Below, piece by piece: positions 54,076 through 62,122 of a DNA stretch of 64,000 bases (positions are counted from its first letter, which is position 1; every line of letters starts with the position of its first letter). Source of the DNA: Nocardia amamiensis (lineage in GTDB: Bacteria; Actinomycetota; Actinomycetes; Mycobacteriales; Mycobacteriaceae); assembly GCF_015477605.1 (NCBI RefSeq), contig NZ_JADLQX010000003.1:186001-250000 (forward strand), in the 5' to 3' direction. The notes beneath the pieces were generated by a model that saw only the letters and a list, made by a program, of their open reading frames with translations, was not told the origin of the DNA and did not search any database. The position numbers were made by a program, and so were the translations under genes.

Positions 54076-54861
54076 TCAGCCACGAAGACGGTGCAGGACC
54101 TCGTCGTGGAGCAAGCCGTTGGTGGCGACGGCATCGCCGCCGTGCGGGCCAGGTGTGCCGTCCAGGGAGGAGAAGCGACCACCTGCTTCCCGGACGAGAA
54201 TGTCCAGGGCGGCCAAATCCCACAGGGATACTTCCGGTTCGGTGGCGATGTCGACGGCGCCCTCGGCGAGCAGGCAATAGCTGAGGAAATCGCCGTAACC
54301 GCGCACGCGCCACACCTCGTCGGTCAGCGCCAGGAATCCATCGCGCAGGCCGCGGTCATGCCAACCGGACAAGCTGGAGAACGCCAGGCTGGCCGAGTTC
54401 AGCTCCCCGACGGCGGAGACCGAAATCTCCTTGGCAGGCTGCGCTTCGAAGCTCGCCCATGCCCCCGAACCCGCGGCGGCCCACCAGCGCCGGACCAGCG
54501 CCGGCGCGCTCACCACACCGACGACCGGCTCACCGTCGACCAGCAGCGCGATCAGTGTCGCCCAGATCGGCACCCCGCGCACGAAGTTCTTGGTGCCGTC
54601 GATGGGATCGACCACCCACTGCCGTCCGCTGAACTCGGCGGCGCCGCCGAATTCCTCACCGAGCACCGAGTCCTCCGGCCTGGCCTCGGACAACACCTGC
54701 CGAATCGCCTTCTCCACGGCCAGATCGGCGTCCGACACCGGCGTCAGGTCCGGCTTGGCGTCGACCTTCAGGTCGAGCGCGCCGAAGCGAGCCCGGGTGA
54801 TGGCGTCGGCCGCGTCGGCCAGCCGCAGGGCGAGTTCGAGGTCGGAGGAGTACACAGCCAC
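54076..54861 (-). CDS. hisN: Inositol-monophosphatase family, histidinol-phosphatase HisN type
   Basis: 261 aa. Metal-binding motifs: GEEFG (Glu), [24 protein letters not shown] (DPIDGTxN; the VRGVP continuation is typical of HisN, read in parts) and late [17 protein letters not shown] (WD). It hydrolyses L-histidinol phosphate in histidine biosynthesis in actinobacteria; plain inositol monophosphatase activity is the alternative. In M. tuberculosis a hisN-type gene is also near fadE24/fadE23. GTG at 54861. Confidence 0.85.
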   Translation of the reverse strand: MAVYSSDLELALRLADAADAITRARFGALDLKVDAKPDLTPVSDADLAVEKAIRQVLSEARPEDSVLGEEFGGAAEFSGRQWVVDPIDGTKNFVRGVPIWATLIALLVDGEPVVGVVSAPALVRRWWAAAGSGAWASFEAQPAKEISVSAVGELNSASLAFSSLSGWHDRGLRDGFLALTDEVWRVRGYGDFLSYCLLAEGAVDIATEPEVSLWDLAALDILVREAGGRFSSLDGTPGPHGGDAVATNGLLHDEVLHRLRG

Positions 54862-55085
54862 GCCCCGCACCCTATCGGCTGGGCACTCCGCCCCAACCGC
54901 CCTCCCGGGAGGGATCGCCCCGGGACGGCCGAGTTCAACCCAGCCTCCGACACATCGCCCCGGGCTGCTCCGCACCGGCCGGCAGACGCGTCGGATACCG
55001 CACCTCCGCGCGTGGCCCGGGCTTCGTGGGAGCCGTGCGGTGACCGAGCGTGCGAACCATGCCGCCAGATGCGGCTGCCGAGCGC

Positions 55086-55679
55086 TCACGCCACCGGCAG
55101 CGACCTGGCCGCGGTCAACGCGCTTGCCCACCAGTGCAACTGGTCGAGCATCGCCGCGGCGGCGGCCGCGGGCTCGTCGGGTTCCAGCAACCGGCCTTCG
55201 CCGTCGAAGAGCAGGTAGTACCGCGGGAACGAGACGTAATTACGCACCGTGTGCGCGTTGAGTTCGTTGAAGATCTGGCGCAGGTGCTCGATGGCGAGCA
55301 GGCCGCCGCTGGCTCCGCTGTAGCCGACGAAACCGATCGCTTTGGCGTCCCACTGGGTGAAGTGCCAGTCGATGGCGGCCTTCAGCGAAGCGGGGACACT
55401 GCGGTTGTAGTCCGGTGTGACGATGACGAAAGCGTCGGCCTCCGTGAGCCGACGGGTGAGATCGGTCATACCGGCGGGGCGCTGCGGGTCCGGATCCAGC
55501 GCCGGCGGGTCCGCGGGCAGTTCCAATGGAATCTGCGCCTCGGCCAGATCGATGACGTCCACCTCGAACGAACCGTGCCGCCGCGCGTGCTCGGCGAACC
55601 AGGTGGCCACGACGGGTCCGAAGCGTCCCTCCCGGACGCTGCCGATGATCACCGCGAGCTTCAGTGGGGCGTTGGACAT
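55086..55679 (-). CDS. NADPH-dependent FMN reductase
   Basis: 197 aa flavodoxin-like fold: [20 protein letters not shown] (FMN phosphate loop GSxRxGR), [19 protein letters not shown] (PEYNxSxPxxLKNAID equivalent), [19 protein letters not shown]. Reduces FMN, quinones or chromate-like acceptors. It diverges from the XRE gene at 55906, its likely regulator. Confidence 0.9.
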   Translation of the reverse strand: MSNAPLKLAVIIGSVREGRFGPVVATWFAEHARRHGSFEVDVIDLAEAQIPLELPADPPALDPDPQRPAGMTDLTRRLTEADAFVIVTPDYNRSVPASLKAAIDWHFTQWDAKAIGFVGYSGASGGLLAIEHLRQIFNELNAHTVRNYVSFPRYYLLFDGEGRLLEPDEPAAAAAAMLDQLHWWASALTAARSLPVA

Positions 55680-55701
55680 GCTGTTCCTCCTCGGACCACT
55701 C

Positions 55702-55725
55702 CCAGCGACCTGGATCGGCCGCTGG
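55702..55725. promoter_or_regulatory. Inverted repeat between FMN reductase and XRE
   Basis: CCAGCG (55702-55707) and CGCTGG (55720-55725) are perfect arms 12 bases apart, 22 bases upstream of the FMN reductase ATG. The left arm continues into GCGACCTGG, which also occurs in the XRE/SDR gap at 41799-41807. Confidence 0.45.
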
Positions 55726-55905
55726 TCCCCAATCTCCGGCCCGCGGCCCAGTCCAGGGAGACCGCCGTAAGAGTGGTAGTGGCAGGGACACCCTCCGGTC
55801 GCTTCGCCTTGTTAGGTTCGTCGACGTGAGCGAGCGTCAGCGACTGAACCGAAAGCACAGCGCGCCATCGCGCACGACGCAGCCGAGCGCCGGCGAGGCG
55901 CAGTC

Positions 55906-56772
55906 GTGAGTGATAACGAGCTCGGACTCTTCCTGCGCACCCGCCGCGAAGCCGTGACACCCGCCCAGGCAGGCCTGCCCACCGGACCGCGGCGGCGCAC
56001 CCCCGGATTGCGCCGGGCCGAACTGGCCATGCTGGCCGGTGTGAGCGTGGAGTACGTGACCCGCCTCGAACAGGGCCGCGACCGTCATCCCTCGCCACCG
56101 GTGCTGTCCGCGCTGGCCGACGCGTTGCGGCTGAGCCCAGCCGAGCGCGTCCACCTGCACCGCCTGAGCAAGTCGGTCGACAGCGGATTCAGCTGCATGG
56201 GGGACGCGCAGCCGCTGCGTGAGGTGCGGCCCACGGTGCGCGCGATCCTGGACCGTCTCGAGCCCGCGCCCGCCGTGGTGGTCAACCGCCTCACCGAGGT
56301 TCTCGCCTACACCGACGGTTATTACCGCTTGATGGCGCCGACCGGCCTCTTCACCGGGCCGGAGCCGGACACCCCGCCCAACCTGGCGCGTTCGGTGTTC
56401 CGCTGCGCAGACGCCCGGACCTTCTACGCGGACTGGGAACACGTCGCCGATGAGACGGTCGCCACGTTGAAACAAGGACCGTTCCGCGCGGACCCGCATA
56501 TCGCCGCTCTCGCGGACGAGCTCACCGTCACCGTCGGTCCCGCGTTCACCGACCGCGTCGCCACCGTGCCCAGCTTGGCCGCCGCCACCGGTGTCACCCG
56601 GCTGGCCCATCCCGATGCCGGACCGCTCCGCCTTGCCTACGAGGTCCTCGATCTCTCCGCCGACGACGACCAGCAGGTGATCGTCTATCTCCCCGCGGAC
56701 GACGCCACCGCCACCGCGCTCGACACCCTCACCGGCCGTCGCCCCGGCGCACTGCGCGCCGTCTCCGGCTGA
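55906..56772 (+). CDS. XRE regulator with MmyB-like ligand domain
   Basis: 288 aa, same family as the protein at 40852-41739: LGLFLRTRREAVTPAQAGLP, TPGLRRAELAMLAGVSVEYVTRLEQGRDRHPS (read in parts), then an MmyB-like domain with RLEPAPAVVVNRLTEVLAY, DTPPNLARSVFRCADARTFY and DDDQQVIVYLP. GTG start with GAGGCG upstream. Probable repressor of the divergent FMN reductase. Confidence 0.9.
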   Translation: MSDNELGLFLRTRREAVTPAQAGLPTGPRRRTPGLRRAELAMLAGVSVEYVTRLEQGRDRHPSPPVLSALADALRLSPAERVHLHRLSKSVDSGFSCMGDAQPLREVRPTVRAILDRLEPAPAVVVNRLTEVLAYTDGYYRLMAPTGLFTGPEPDTPPNLARSVFRCADARTFYADWEHVADETVATLKQGPFRADPHIAALADELTVTVGPAFTDRVATVPSLAAATGVTRLAHPDAGPLRLAYEVLDLSADDDQQVIVYLPADDATATALDTLTGRRPGALRAVSG

Positions 56773-57374
56773 CAGACCGGCATCCCGCCGGGAACATCAC
56801 AGCGACAGGTTTCGGTCGGTCGGCGACCAGACCACCGCCGTAAGCATTCCCGCGCACTGAGATGGCGATGACGCACCACTTAACGGTCCACCGTCCCGCA
56901 AAAGTTCGCCAGAAAGTGGTCGGCATGGCCGCCGTGAGACCCGTGAGCCTGCTACCCCTGGGACTTGAACGACTGGTAGGTGGCTCACATCACGCCGAGC
57001 ACATACCGCCCCGCGCAGGATGGGCTCGCCGAATTACCGAGCCTGGTGGAGTTCGACAAAGATACTTATCGCCGAGTGAACCCGGCCCCGTCACTGATCA
57101 GCGGCGACCGAGCACACGGCCGACCACCACGCTCAGCACGCCGAATTCCAAACAGCAACTGCGCCAATCGCGGTCGAGGTTTAGGGTAGGAAGCCATGAC
57201 GCGTCCATCACACCGCACCCGCGCGGTGCCGGGTGAGGGGCTAGCGCTGCACCTCCCGGCGATCTGCCCGCTCGGACCGCCATCGAGGCCGCTCAGCCGT
57301 GCCGGTGCCCTACCACGTCACCCTGCGCGCACTCGTGTGCTGCGCCCGTCGAGGGGCAGCTAGGCTTGACGATC
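56773..57374. other. Gap upstream of prfB with a long hairpin
   Basis: About 600 bases without a recognised gene. A 46-base imperfect palindrome at 56943-56988 has outer arms GTGAGCC/GGCTCAC and inner arms CTACC/GGTAG. A GTG frame of 69 codons starts in it (VAHITPSTYRPAQDGLAELP) but has no clear Shine-Dalgarno and no family. Promoter elements for prfB should lie at the right end. Confidence 0.45.
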
Positions 57375-58490
57375 GTGCATCCTGACGTTTCCGCTGATCT
57401 CGCCGAACTCGACGCCACACTCAAGACGGTCGAATCGGTCCTCGACATCGACGAGCTGCGCCGTCGTATCGACGAGCTCGAGCACCAGGCCGCCGACCCC
57501 GACCTGTGGAACGACCAGGACCATGCGCAGCGGGTCACCAGCGAGCTCTCGCACGCCCAGGGTGAACTGCGCCGGGTCGAGGAGCTGCGCCAGCGCTTGG
57601 ACGACCTGCCGGTGCTCTACGAGCTGGCCGAGGAGGAAGAGGGCGAGGCCAAGGCCGCCGCGATCGCCGAGGCCGACGCCGAGCGCGCCGCGCTGCACGG
57701 TGACGTGGAGGCGATGGAGGTCCGCACGCTGCTGTCGGGTGAATACGACAAGCGCGACGCGCTGGTGAACATCCGTTCCGGCGCGGGCGGTGTGGACGCC
57801 GCCGACTGGGCCGAGATGCTGATGCGCATGTACATCCGCTGGGCCGACCGGCACAAGTACGGGGTCGAGGTCTACGACACCTCCTACGCCGAAGAGGCGG
57901 GCATCAAGAGCGCCACCTTCGCGGTGAAGACGCCGTACGCCTACGGCACCTTGTCGGTGGAGATGGGCACGCACCGCTTGGTCAGGATCAGCCCGTTCGA
58001 CAACCAGGGCCGTCGCCAGACCTCCTTCGCCGAGGTCGAGGTGCTACCCGTGGTAGAGACCACCGACCACATCGAGGTGCCGGAGACGGAGATCCGCGTC
58101 GACGTGTACCGCTCGTCGGGTCCTGGCGGCCAGAGCGTCAACACCACCGACTCCGCGGTCCGCATCACCCACATTCCCACCGGCATCGTGGTCACCTGCC
58201 AGAACGAGAAATCCCAGCTGCAGAACAAGATCTCGGCCATGCGCGTGCTGCAGGCCAAGCTCTTGGAGCGCAAGCGGCAGGAGGAGCGCGCCGAGATGGA
58301 CGCGCTGAAGACCAACGAAGGCGCGTCCTGGGGCAATCAGATGCGCTCCTACGTGCTGCACCCGTACCAGATGGTCAAGGATCTGCGGACGAACCACGAG
58401 GTCAACAACCCGTCGGCGGTGCTCGACGGCGACATCGACGGGTTCATCGAGTCCGGTATCCGCTGGCGAATGCGAGAGCAGGCGAGCTAG
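57375..58490 (+). CDS. prfB: Peptide chain release factor 2
   Basis: 371 aa. RF2 tripeptide SPF in [14 protein letters not shown] recognises UAA/UGA, and GGQ in [12 protein letters not shown] triggers peptide release. N-terminal coiled-coil domain residues 1-110. The frame is continuous: the programmed +1 frameshift of E. coli prfB is absent, as in other actinobacteria. The GTG at 57375 matches the start of homologs; a TTG three codons upstream is an alternative. First gene of the prfB-mscS-ftsE-ftsX cluster. Confidence 0.96.
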   Translation: MHPDVSADLAELDATLKTVESVLDIDELRRRIDELEHQAADPDLWNDQDHAQRVTSELSHAQGELRRVEELRQRLDDLPVLYELAEEEEGEAKAAAIAEADAERAALHGDVEAMEVRTLLSGEYDKRDALVNIRSGAGGVDAADWAEMLMRMYIRWADRHKYGVEVYDTSYAEEAGIKSATFAVKTPYAYGTLSVEMGTHRLVRISPFDNQGRRQTSFAEVEVLPVVETTDHIEVPETEIRVDVYRSSGPGGQSVNTTDSAVRITHIPTGIVVTCQNEKSQLQNKISAMRVLQAKLLERKRQEERAEMDALKTNEGASWGNQMRSYVLHPYQMVKDLRTNHEVNNPSAVLDGDIDGFIESGIRWRMREQAS

Positions 58491-59351
58491 ATGAATGTCG
58501 CGGGAATCCAGGCGATCGCCTCCACCGGTTTCACTACGTGGCTACGCGGTTCGGGCCTGGAGATCGTGCTGCTCATTCTCGGGGCGGTGCTGTTCAGCCG
58601 GTTCGCCACGTACGCAAGGGACCGGGTCACCCGCAAGATCGATGCCGGATTCCGCGGCGGCGATGCGCTGGTGCGCACCGAGGCGGCCAAGCACCGGCAT
58701 GCGCTGGCCCAGGTGATCACGTGGGTGGTGCTGACCATCGTCTACGTGCTGATCACCATGGAGGTGCTGCGGCGGCTCGGTTTCGCCGTCACCGGCTTGG
58801 TCGCGCCCGCCGCCGTGCTCGGCGCCGCGCTCGGCTTCGGCGCACAGCGCATCGTGCAGGACATCCTCGCGGGGTTCTTCCTGATCACGGAGCGGCAGTA
58901 CGGATTCGGCGATGTGGTCCGCATCGCGGTGACTGGAGCCGCGGAGCAGGCCGAGGGTACGGTCGAGGACGTCACGCTGCGGATCACCACGTTGCGCAAC
59001 GCCGACGGTGAGGTGATCACCGTGCCCAACGGCCAGATCGTGAAAGTCACGAATCTGTCGAAAGACTGGGCGCGCGCCGCGATCGACGTGCCGGTGGCCG
59101 CGAGCGCTGACATCACCAGGGTCAACGAGATCCTGCACGAGGTCGGTACAAAGGCGTACGAAGACGGCCGTCTGAAGCCCCTACTGCTGGACGAGCCGTC
59201 CGTCATGGGTGTCGAAGACCTCACCGTAGACCAGATGAACATCCGAATGGTTGCCAGGACATTGCCGGGCAAACAGTTCGAAGTCGGACGCGAACTGCGG
59301 GTGCGGGTCGCCGCAGCCTTGCGCCGGGAGGGAATCAGTGAGACCACGTAG
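58491..59351 (+). CDS. MscS-family small-conductance mechanosensitive channel
   Basis: 286 aa. Helices near residues 20-38 and 75-95, then the pore helix TM3 AAVLGAALGFGAQRIVQDILAGFFLI (Gly/Ala-packed, read in parts). The beta domain begins FGDVVRI and TVEDVTLRITTLRNADGEVITVPNGQ (read in parts). It opens under membrane tension. The ATG follows the prfB stop with no gap (TAGATG). A similar channel gene occupies this place in M. tuberculosis. Confidence 0.93.
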   Translation: MNVAGIQAIASTGFTTWLRGSGLEIVLLILGAVLFSRFATYARDRVTRKIDAGFRGGDALVRTEAAKHRHALAQVITWVVLTIVYVLITMEVLRRLGFAVTGLVAPAAVLGAALGFGAQRIVQDILAGFFLITERQYGFGDVVRIAVTGAAEQAEGTVEDVTLRITTLRNADGEVITVPNGQIVKVTNLSKDWARAAIDVPVAASADITRVNEILHEVGTKAYEDGRLKPLLLDEPSVMGVEDLTVDQMNIRMVARTLPGKQFEVGRELRVRVAAALRREGISETT

Positions 59352-59493
59352 ATCCACGGCGATCCTGATGGCCACTTGGGTCGCCACCTTCGTGCTGTAC
59401 GTATTCGTCAAACCAGAGGAAACGACCACCGTGCCGACCACGCTGGTCAACGCCATTCCAGCGGCGGTGCTATCCGATCAGCCGAGCCCCTGA
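59338..59493 (+). CDS. 51-aa single-pass membrane peptide
   Basis: GTG start with a very strong Shine-Dalgarno (GGGAGGGAATCA) inside the end of mscS; the genes overlap by 14 bases. The product has a basic start (RPRRST), one helix ([17 protein letters not shown]) and a polar tail. M. tuberculosis also has a small membrane protein gene between its mscS-like gene and ftsE, so it is likely a real, conserved partner. Function unknown. Confidence 0.72.
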   Translation: MRPRRSTAILMATWVATFVLYVFVKPEETTTVPTTLVNAIPAAVLSDQPSP

Positions 59494-59562
59494 TCCGGGC
59501 GGACCGACCGCCGCCACGCTGTCACCCACGGTTGACGACGCAGGCCGCGCGCGGTTGCTGGT

Positions 59563-59568
59563 TACACT
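59563..59568 (+). promoter_or_regulatory. -10 element of a probable leaderless ftsE transcript
   Basis: TACACT fits the actinobacterial TANNNT -10 and ends 8 bases before the ftsE GTG; no Shine-Dalgarno is present between. A TTGACG at 59532-59537 is too far (25 bases) for a standard -35. Confidence 0.45.
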
Positions 59569-59576
59569 GGCTCCCC

Positions 59577-60266
59577 GTGATCACCATGCGGAACGTGACC
59601 AAGTCGTATCCGACCTCGACGCGACCCGCGCTGGACAACATCACCGTCGATGTGGGCAAGGGCGAGTTCGTCTTCATCATCGGACCGTCCGGCTCGGGCA
59701 AGTCGACCTTCATGCGGTTGCTGCTGAAAGAGGAGTCGCCCACGTCCGGCGAGATCCGGGTCGCCGACTTCCGGGTGGACCGGTTGCCGGGCCGCAAGGT
59801 GCCCAAGCTGCGCCAGCGCATGGGATGCGTCTTCCAGGACTTCCGGCTGCTGCAGCAGAAGACGGTCTACGAGAACGTGGCGTTCGCGCTGGAGGTGATC
59901 GGCAAACGACGCCAGGTCATCCAGCGCACCGTCCCCGAAGTGCTCGACATGGTGGGCCTCGGCGGTAAGGCCGACCGGCTGCCGAGCGAGCTTTCCGGCG
60001 GTGAACAGCAACGTGTGGCGATCGCGCGCGCGTTCGTGAACCGGCCGCTGGTGCTGCTGGCCGACGAGCCGACCGGCAACCTCGATCCCGACACCAGCGC
60101 CGACATCATGATGCTGCTGGAGCGGATCAACCGCATCGGCACCACGGTGCTGATGGCCACCCACGACAACCACATCGTCGACGCGATGCGCAGGCGGGTG
60201 GTGGAGCTCGATCACGGCCGCTTGGTGCGCGACGAGGCGACCGGGGTTTACGGGGTGGGCCGATAA
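59577..60266 (+). CDS. ftsE: Cell division ATP-binding protein FtsE
   Basis: 229 aa. ABC ATPase: Walker [11 protein letters not shown]-loop [16 protein letters not shown], signature [15 protein letters not shown], Walker [14 protein letters not shown]-loop MATHD. With FtsX it forms the FtsEX complex that activates peptidoglycan hydrolases at the septum. GTG at 59577. Its TAA shares one base with the ftsX ATG. Confidence 0.96.
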   Translation: MITMRNVTKSYPTSTRPALDNITVDVGKGEFVFIIGPSGSGKSTFMRLLLKEESPTSGEIRVADFRVDRLPGRKVPKLRQRMGCVFQDFRLLQQKTVYENVAFALEVIGKRRQVIQRTVPEVLDMVGLGGKADRLPSELSGGEQQRVAIARAFVNRPLVLLADEPTGNLDPDTSADIMMLLERINRIGTTVLMATHDNHIVDAMRRRVVELDHGRLVRDEATGVYGVGR

Positions 60267-61171
60267 TGCGTGCGAGTTTCCTTTTCGGCGAGGTCGCGGC
60301 TGGTCTGCGCCGCAACGTCACGATGACCATCGCGATGATCCTGACCACCGCGGTCTCGCTCACCATGCTCGGTGGCGGTCTGCTCGCGGTGCGCATCGCG
60401 GACAAGACCGAGCAGTACTTCCTGGACCGCCTCGAGGTGCGGCTGTATCTCACCGAGGACGTCTCGGCCAACGACCCGGACTGCTCGCAGGACCCGTGCC
60501 GGGCGCTGATGGCCGATCTGAAGGCGACCGGCGGCGTGGAATCGGTCCAGTTCCTCAACCGGGACGAGGCGATCCGCGAAGCCAAGGAGAAGACCTTCAA
60601 AGACCAGCCCGAGCTGGCCAAATACGTCAGCGAGACGCCGCTGCCCGCGTCGCTGCGCGTGAAGATGAAGAACGCGCAGCTGTATCCGACGATCTACGAG
60701 AAGTTCTACGATCGGCCCGGCGTCGGCATGGTGCGCAACGACAAGGACATTGTCGACCGGCTGGTCAGCCTGTTCGACGGATTGCGCAACGCGGCATTCG
60801 GCTTGGCCGTGCTGCAAGCGCTGGCCGCGTTGCTGCTGATCGCGAACATGGTGCAGATCGCCGCGTTCACCCGGCGCACCGAGGTGGGCATCATGCGGTT
60901 GGTCGGCGCCACGCGCTGGTACACCCAACTGCCCTTCCTGCTCGAGGCGGTGGTCGCGGCACTGGCGGGTTCGGTGCTCGCGATGCTCGGCCTGCTCGCC
61001 GCCCGCCCACTCGTGATCGACCGCGCGCTCGGCGATCTGTTCGCCAGCAAGGTCTTCCCCCGTATCACTGGCGAGGACATCGCGACGACCGCGCTGGTCA
61101 TCGCCCCGGTCGGCATAGTGTTCGCCGCGCTGACGGCATACGGAACGTTGCGGTACTACGTCCGCGAATGA
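60266..61171 (+). CDS. ftsX: Cell division protein FtsX
   Basis: 301 aa. Topology: helix 1 (about 20-42), a large extracellular loop (45-175, VRLYLTEDVSANDPDCSQDPC with a Cys pair), and three C-terminal helices (FtsX/MacB domain) with RRTEVGIMRLVGATRWYTQLPFLLEA (the ATPase-coupling helix, read in parts). The extracellular domain regulates RipC-type hydrolases in mycobacteria. Translationally coupled to ftsE (TAATG). The gene is not followed by smpB here. Confidence 0.96.
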   Translation: MRASFLFGEVAAGLRRNVTMTIAMILTTAVSLTMLGGGLLAVRIADKTEQYFLDRLEVRLYLTEDVSANDPDCSQDPCRALMADLKATGGVESVQFLNRDEAIREAKEKTFKDQPELAKYVSETPLPASLRVKMKNAQLYPTIYEKFYDRPGVGMVRNDKDIVDRLVSLFDGLRNAAFGLAVLQALAALLLIANMVQIAAFTRRTEVGIMRLVGATRWYTQLPFLLEAVVAALAGSVLAMLGLLAARPLVIDRALGDLFASKVFPRITGEDIATTALVIAPVGIVFAALTAYGTLRYYVRE

Positions 61172-61266
61172 TCGCCTGAGCCGGAGATCCGCTTCATCAG
61201 TTCGACCGGCTCTACCACCCGCCTACCGTTGGCGAAGACGGTTTGCCGACCGGACCGCACGGCGCG

Positions 61267-61890
61267 TCACAGCACGAGGTCGGTCAGCTGGTCCCAATCG
61301 AGGTGGATCCGGATCGGCAGATCGACGGCGAACGCTGTGCCCGGCTTGAGGACGCGGGCGAGGCGGTAATGCCCGACGCTGTGGTCGAGGCCGAAGGTCT
61401 CGATCGAGGTCACCTCGCTGTCCGACACGCTGACCAGCCAATACCAGGGGATTCCGGCCGCAGCGTATTCGCCCATCTTCTCGAGCCGGTCGGTTTTGAC
61501 GTGACTGGGCGAGATGACCTCGACGGCGATCTTCAGATGCCGCGCGGGTACCGGTCGGACATCCGCCGGTACGCATTCGAACAACGCGATGTCGGGACGT
61601 CGAATGGTCGCGCGGGGGGCCTCCCAGAGCACCACATCGAAATCGTGGTTGGCGTCCAGGCACGCCGACGGGTCTTCGCCCATGTGTTCTCGGGCCGCCG
61701 TCTCCAGCATCGCGAGCAGCCGATGGACGGCTTTCTGATGTGCCCGGGTCGGTGATTCGCAGCGCACCGCGTCTCCGTTGACCACCTCCACCAGGCGGCA
61801 GAATTCCTCTGGAAGCTCGCGCCAGATGTCGACCGTGATCGGCTCGGGTTGGACGTTGTCCGGCCGGGCCCAGTCGAAGATCGCTGACAT
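61267..61890 (-). CDS. Uma2 family (DUF820) PD-(D/E)XK nuclease-fold protein
   Basis: 207 aa. RRPDIALFECVPADV gives the Asp, LKIAVEVISPSHVKTDRLEKM gives the E-V-x...K core, and YAAAGIPWYWLV is the Uma2 signature. The N terminus PEEFCRLVEVVNGDAV also fits. Such genes are widespread in actinobacteria and cyanobacteria, often in many copies; cleavage activity is unproven. It converges on ftsX and may have been inserted at the point where smpB is lost. Confidence 0.9.
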   Translation of the reverse strand: MSAIFDWARPDNVQPEPITVDIWRELPEEFCRLVEVVNGDAVRCESPTRAHQKAVHRLLAMLETAAREHMGEDPSACLDANHDFDVVLWEAPRATIRRPDIALFECVPADVRPVPARHLKIAVEVISPSHVKTDRLEKMGEYAAAGIPWYWLVSVSDSEVTSIETFGLDHSVGHYRLARVLKPGTAFAVDLPIRIHLDWDQLTDLVL

Positions 61891-62034
61891 GAGTCGGATT
61901 CTAACTGCGACGACGCCGTCGGCCGCTCATGTCGATGTTGCCCCGGCGTCCCTCTGCCTCGCTGCGGCCGTGCGCGTCCTGCACATGTCGAGCCGGACCT
62001 GCATCCGCCGAATATTCTGCATCTCGACGCCTTT

Positions 62035-62071
62035 CTTACTCTGAAGTAAGATAGCCTTACTCAAGAGTAAG
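62035..62071. promoter_or_regulatory. Two tandem palindromic operators upstream of fadE24
   Basis: CTTACT-CTGA-AGTAAG (62035-62050) and CTTACTC-AA-GAGTAAG (62056-62071) share arms, and their centres are 21 bases apart (two helical turns). They stand 52 bases before the fadE24 start in AT-rich DNA. A TetR-family fatty-acid regulator is likely; it is not encoded next to the site. Confidence 0.7.
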
Positions 62072-62122
62072 ATTGCTGGGGACAGACCGCACCACCCATC
62101 CGAGAATCCGAGAAACAGGTAG

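Noticed and set aside
56960..56975. Possible tRNA fragment on the minus strand
   Set aside because: A T-loop-like string occurs, but no cloverleaf or acceptor stem of tRNA length can be formed.
57366..57450. Programmed frameshift in prfB
   Set aside because: The reading frame is continuous from the start and no in-frame UGA with a slippery CTT precedes the body.
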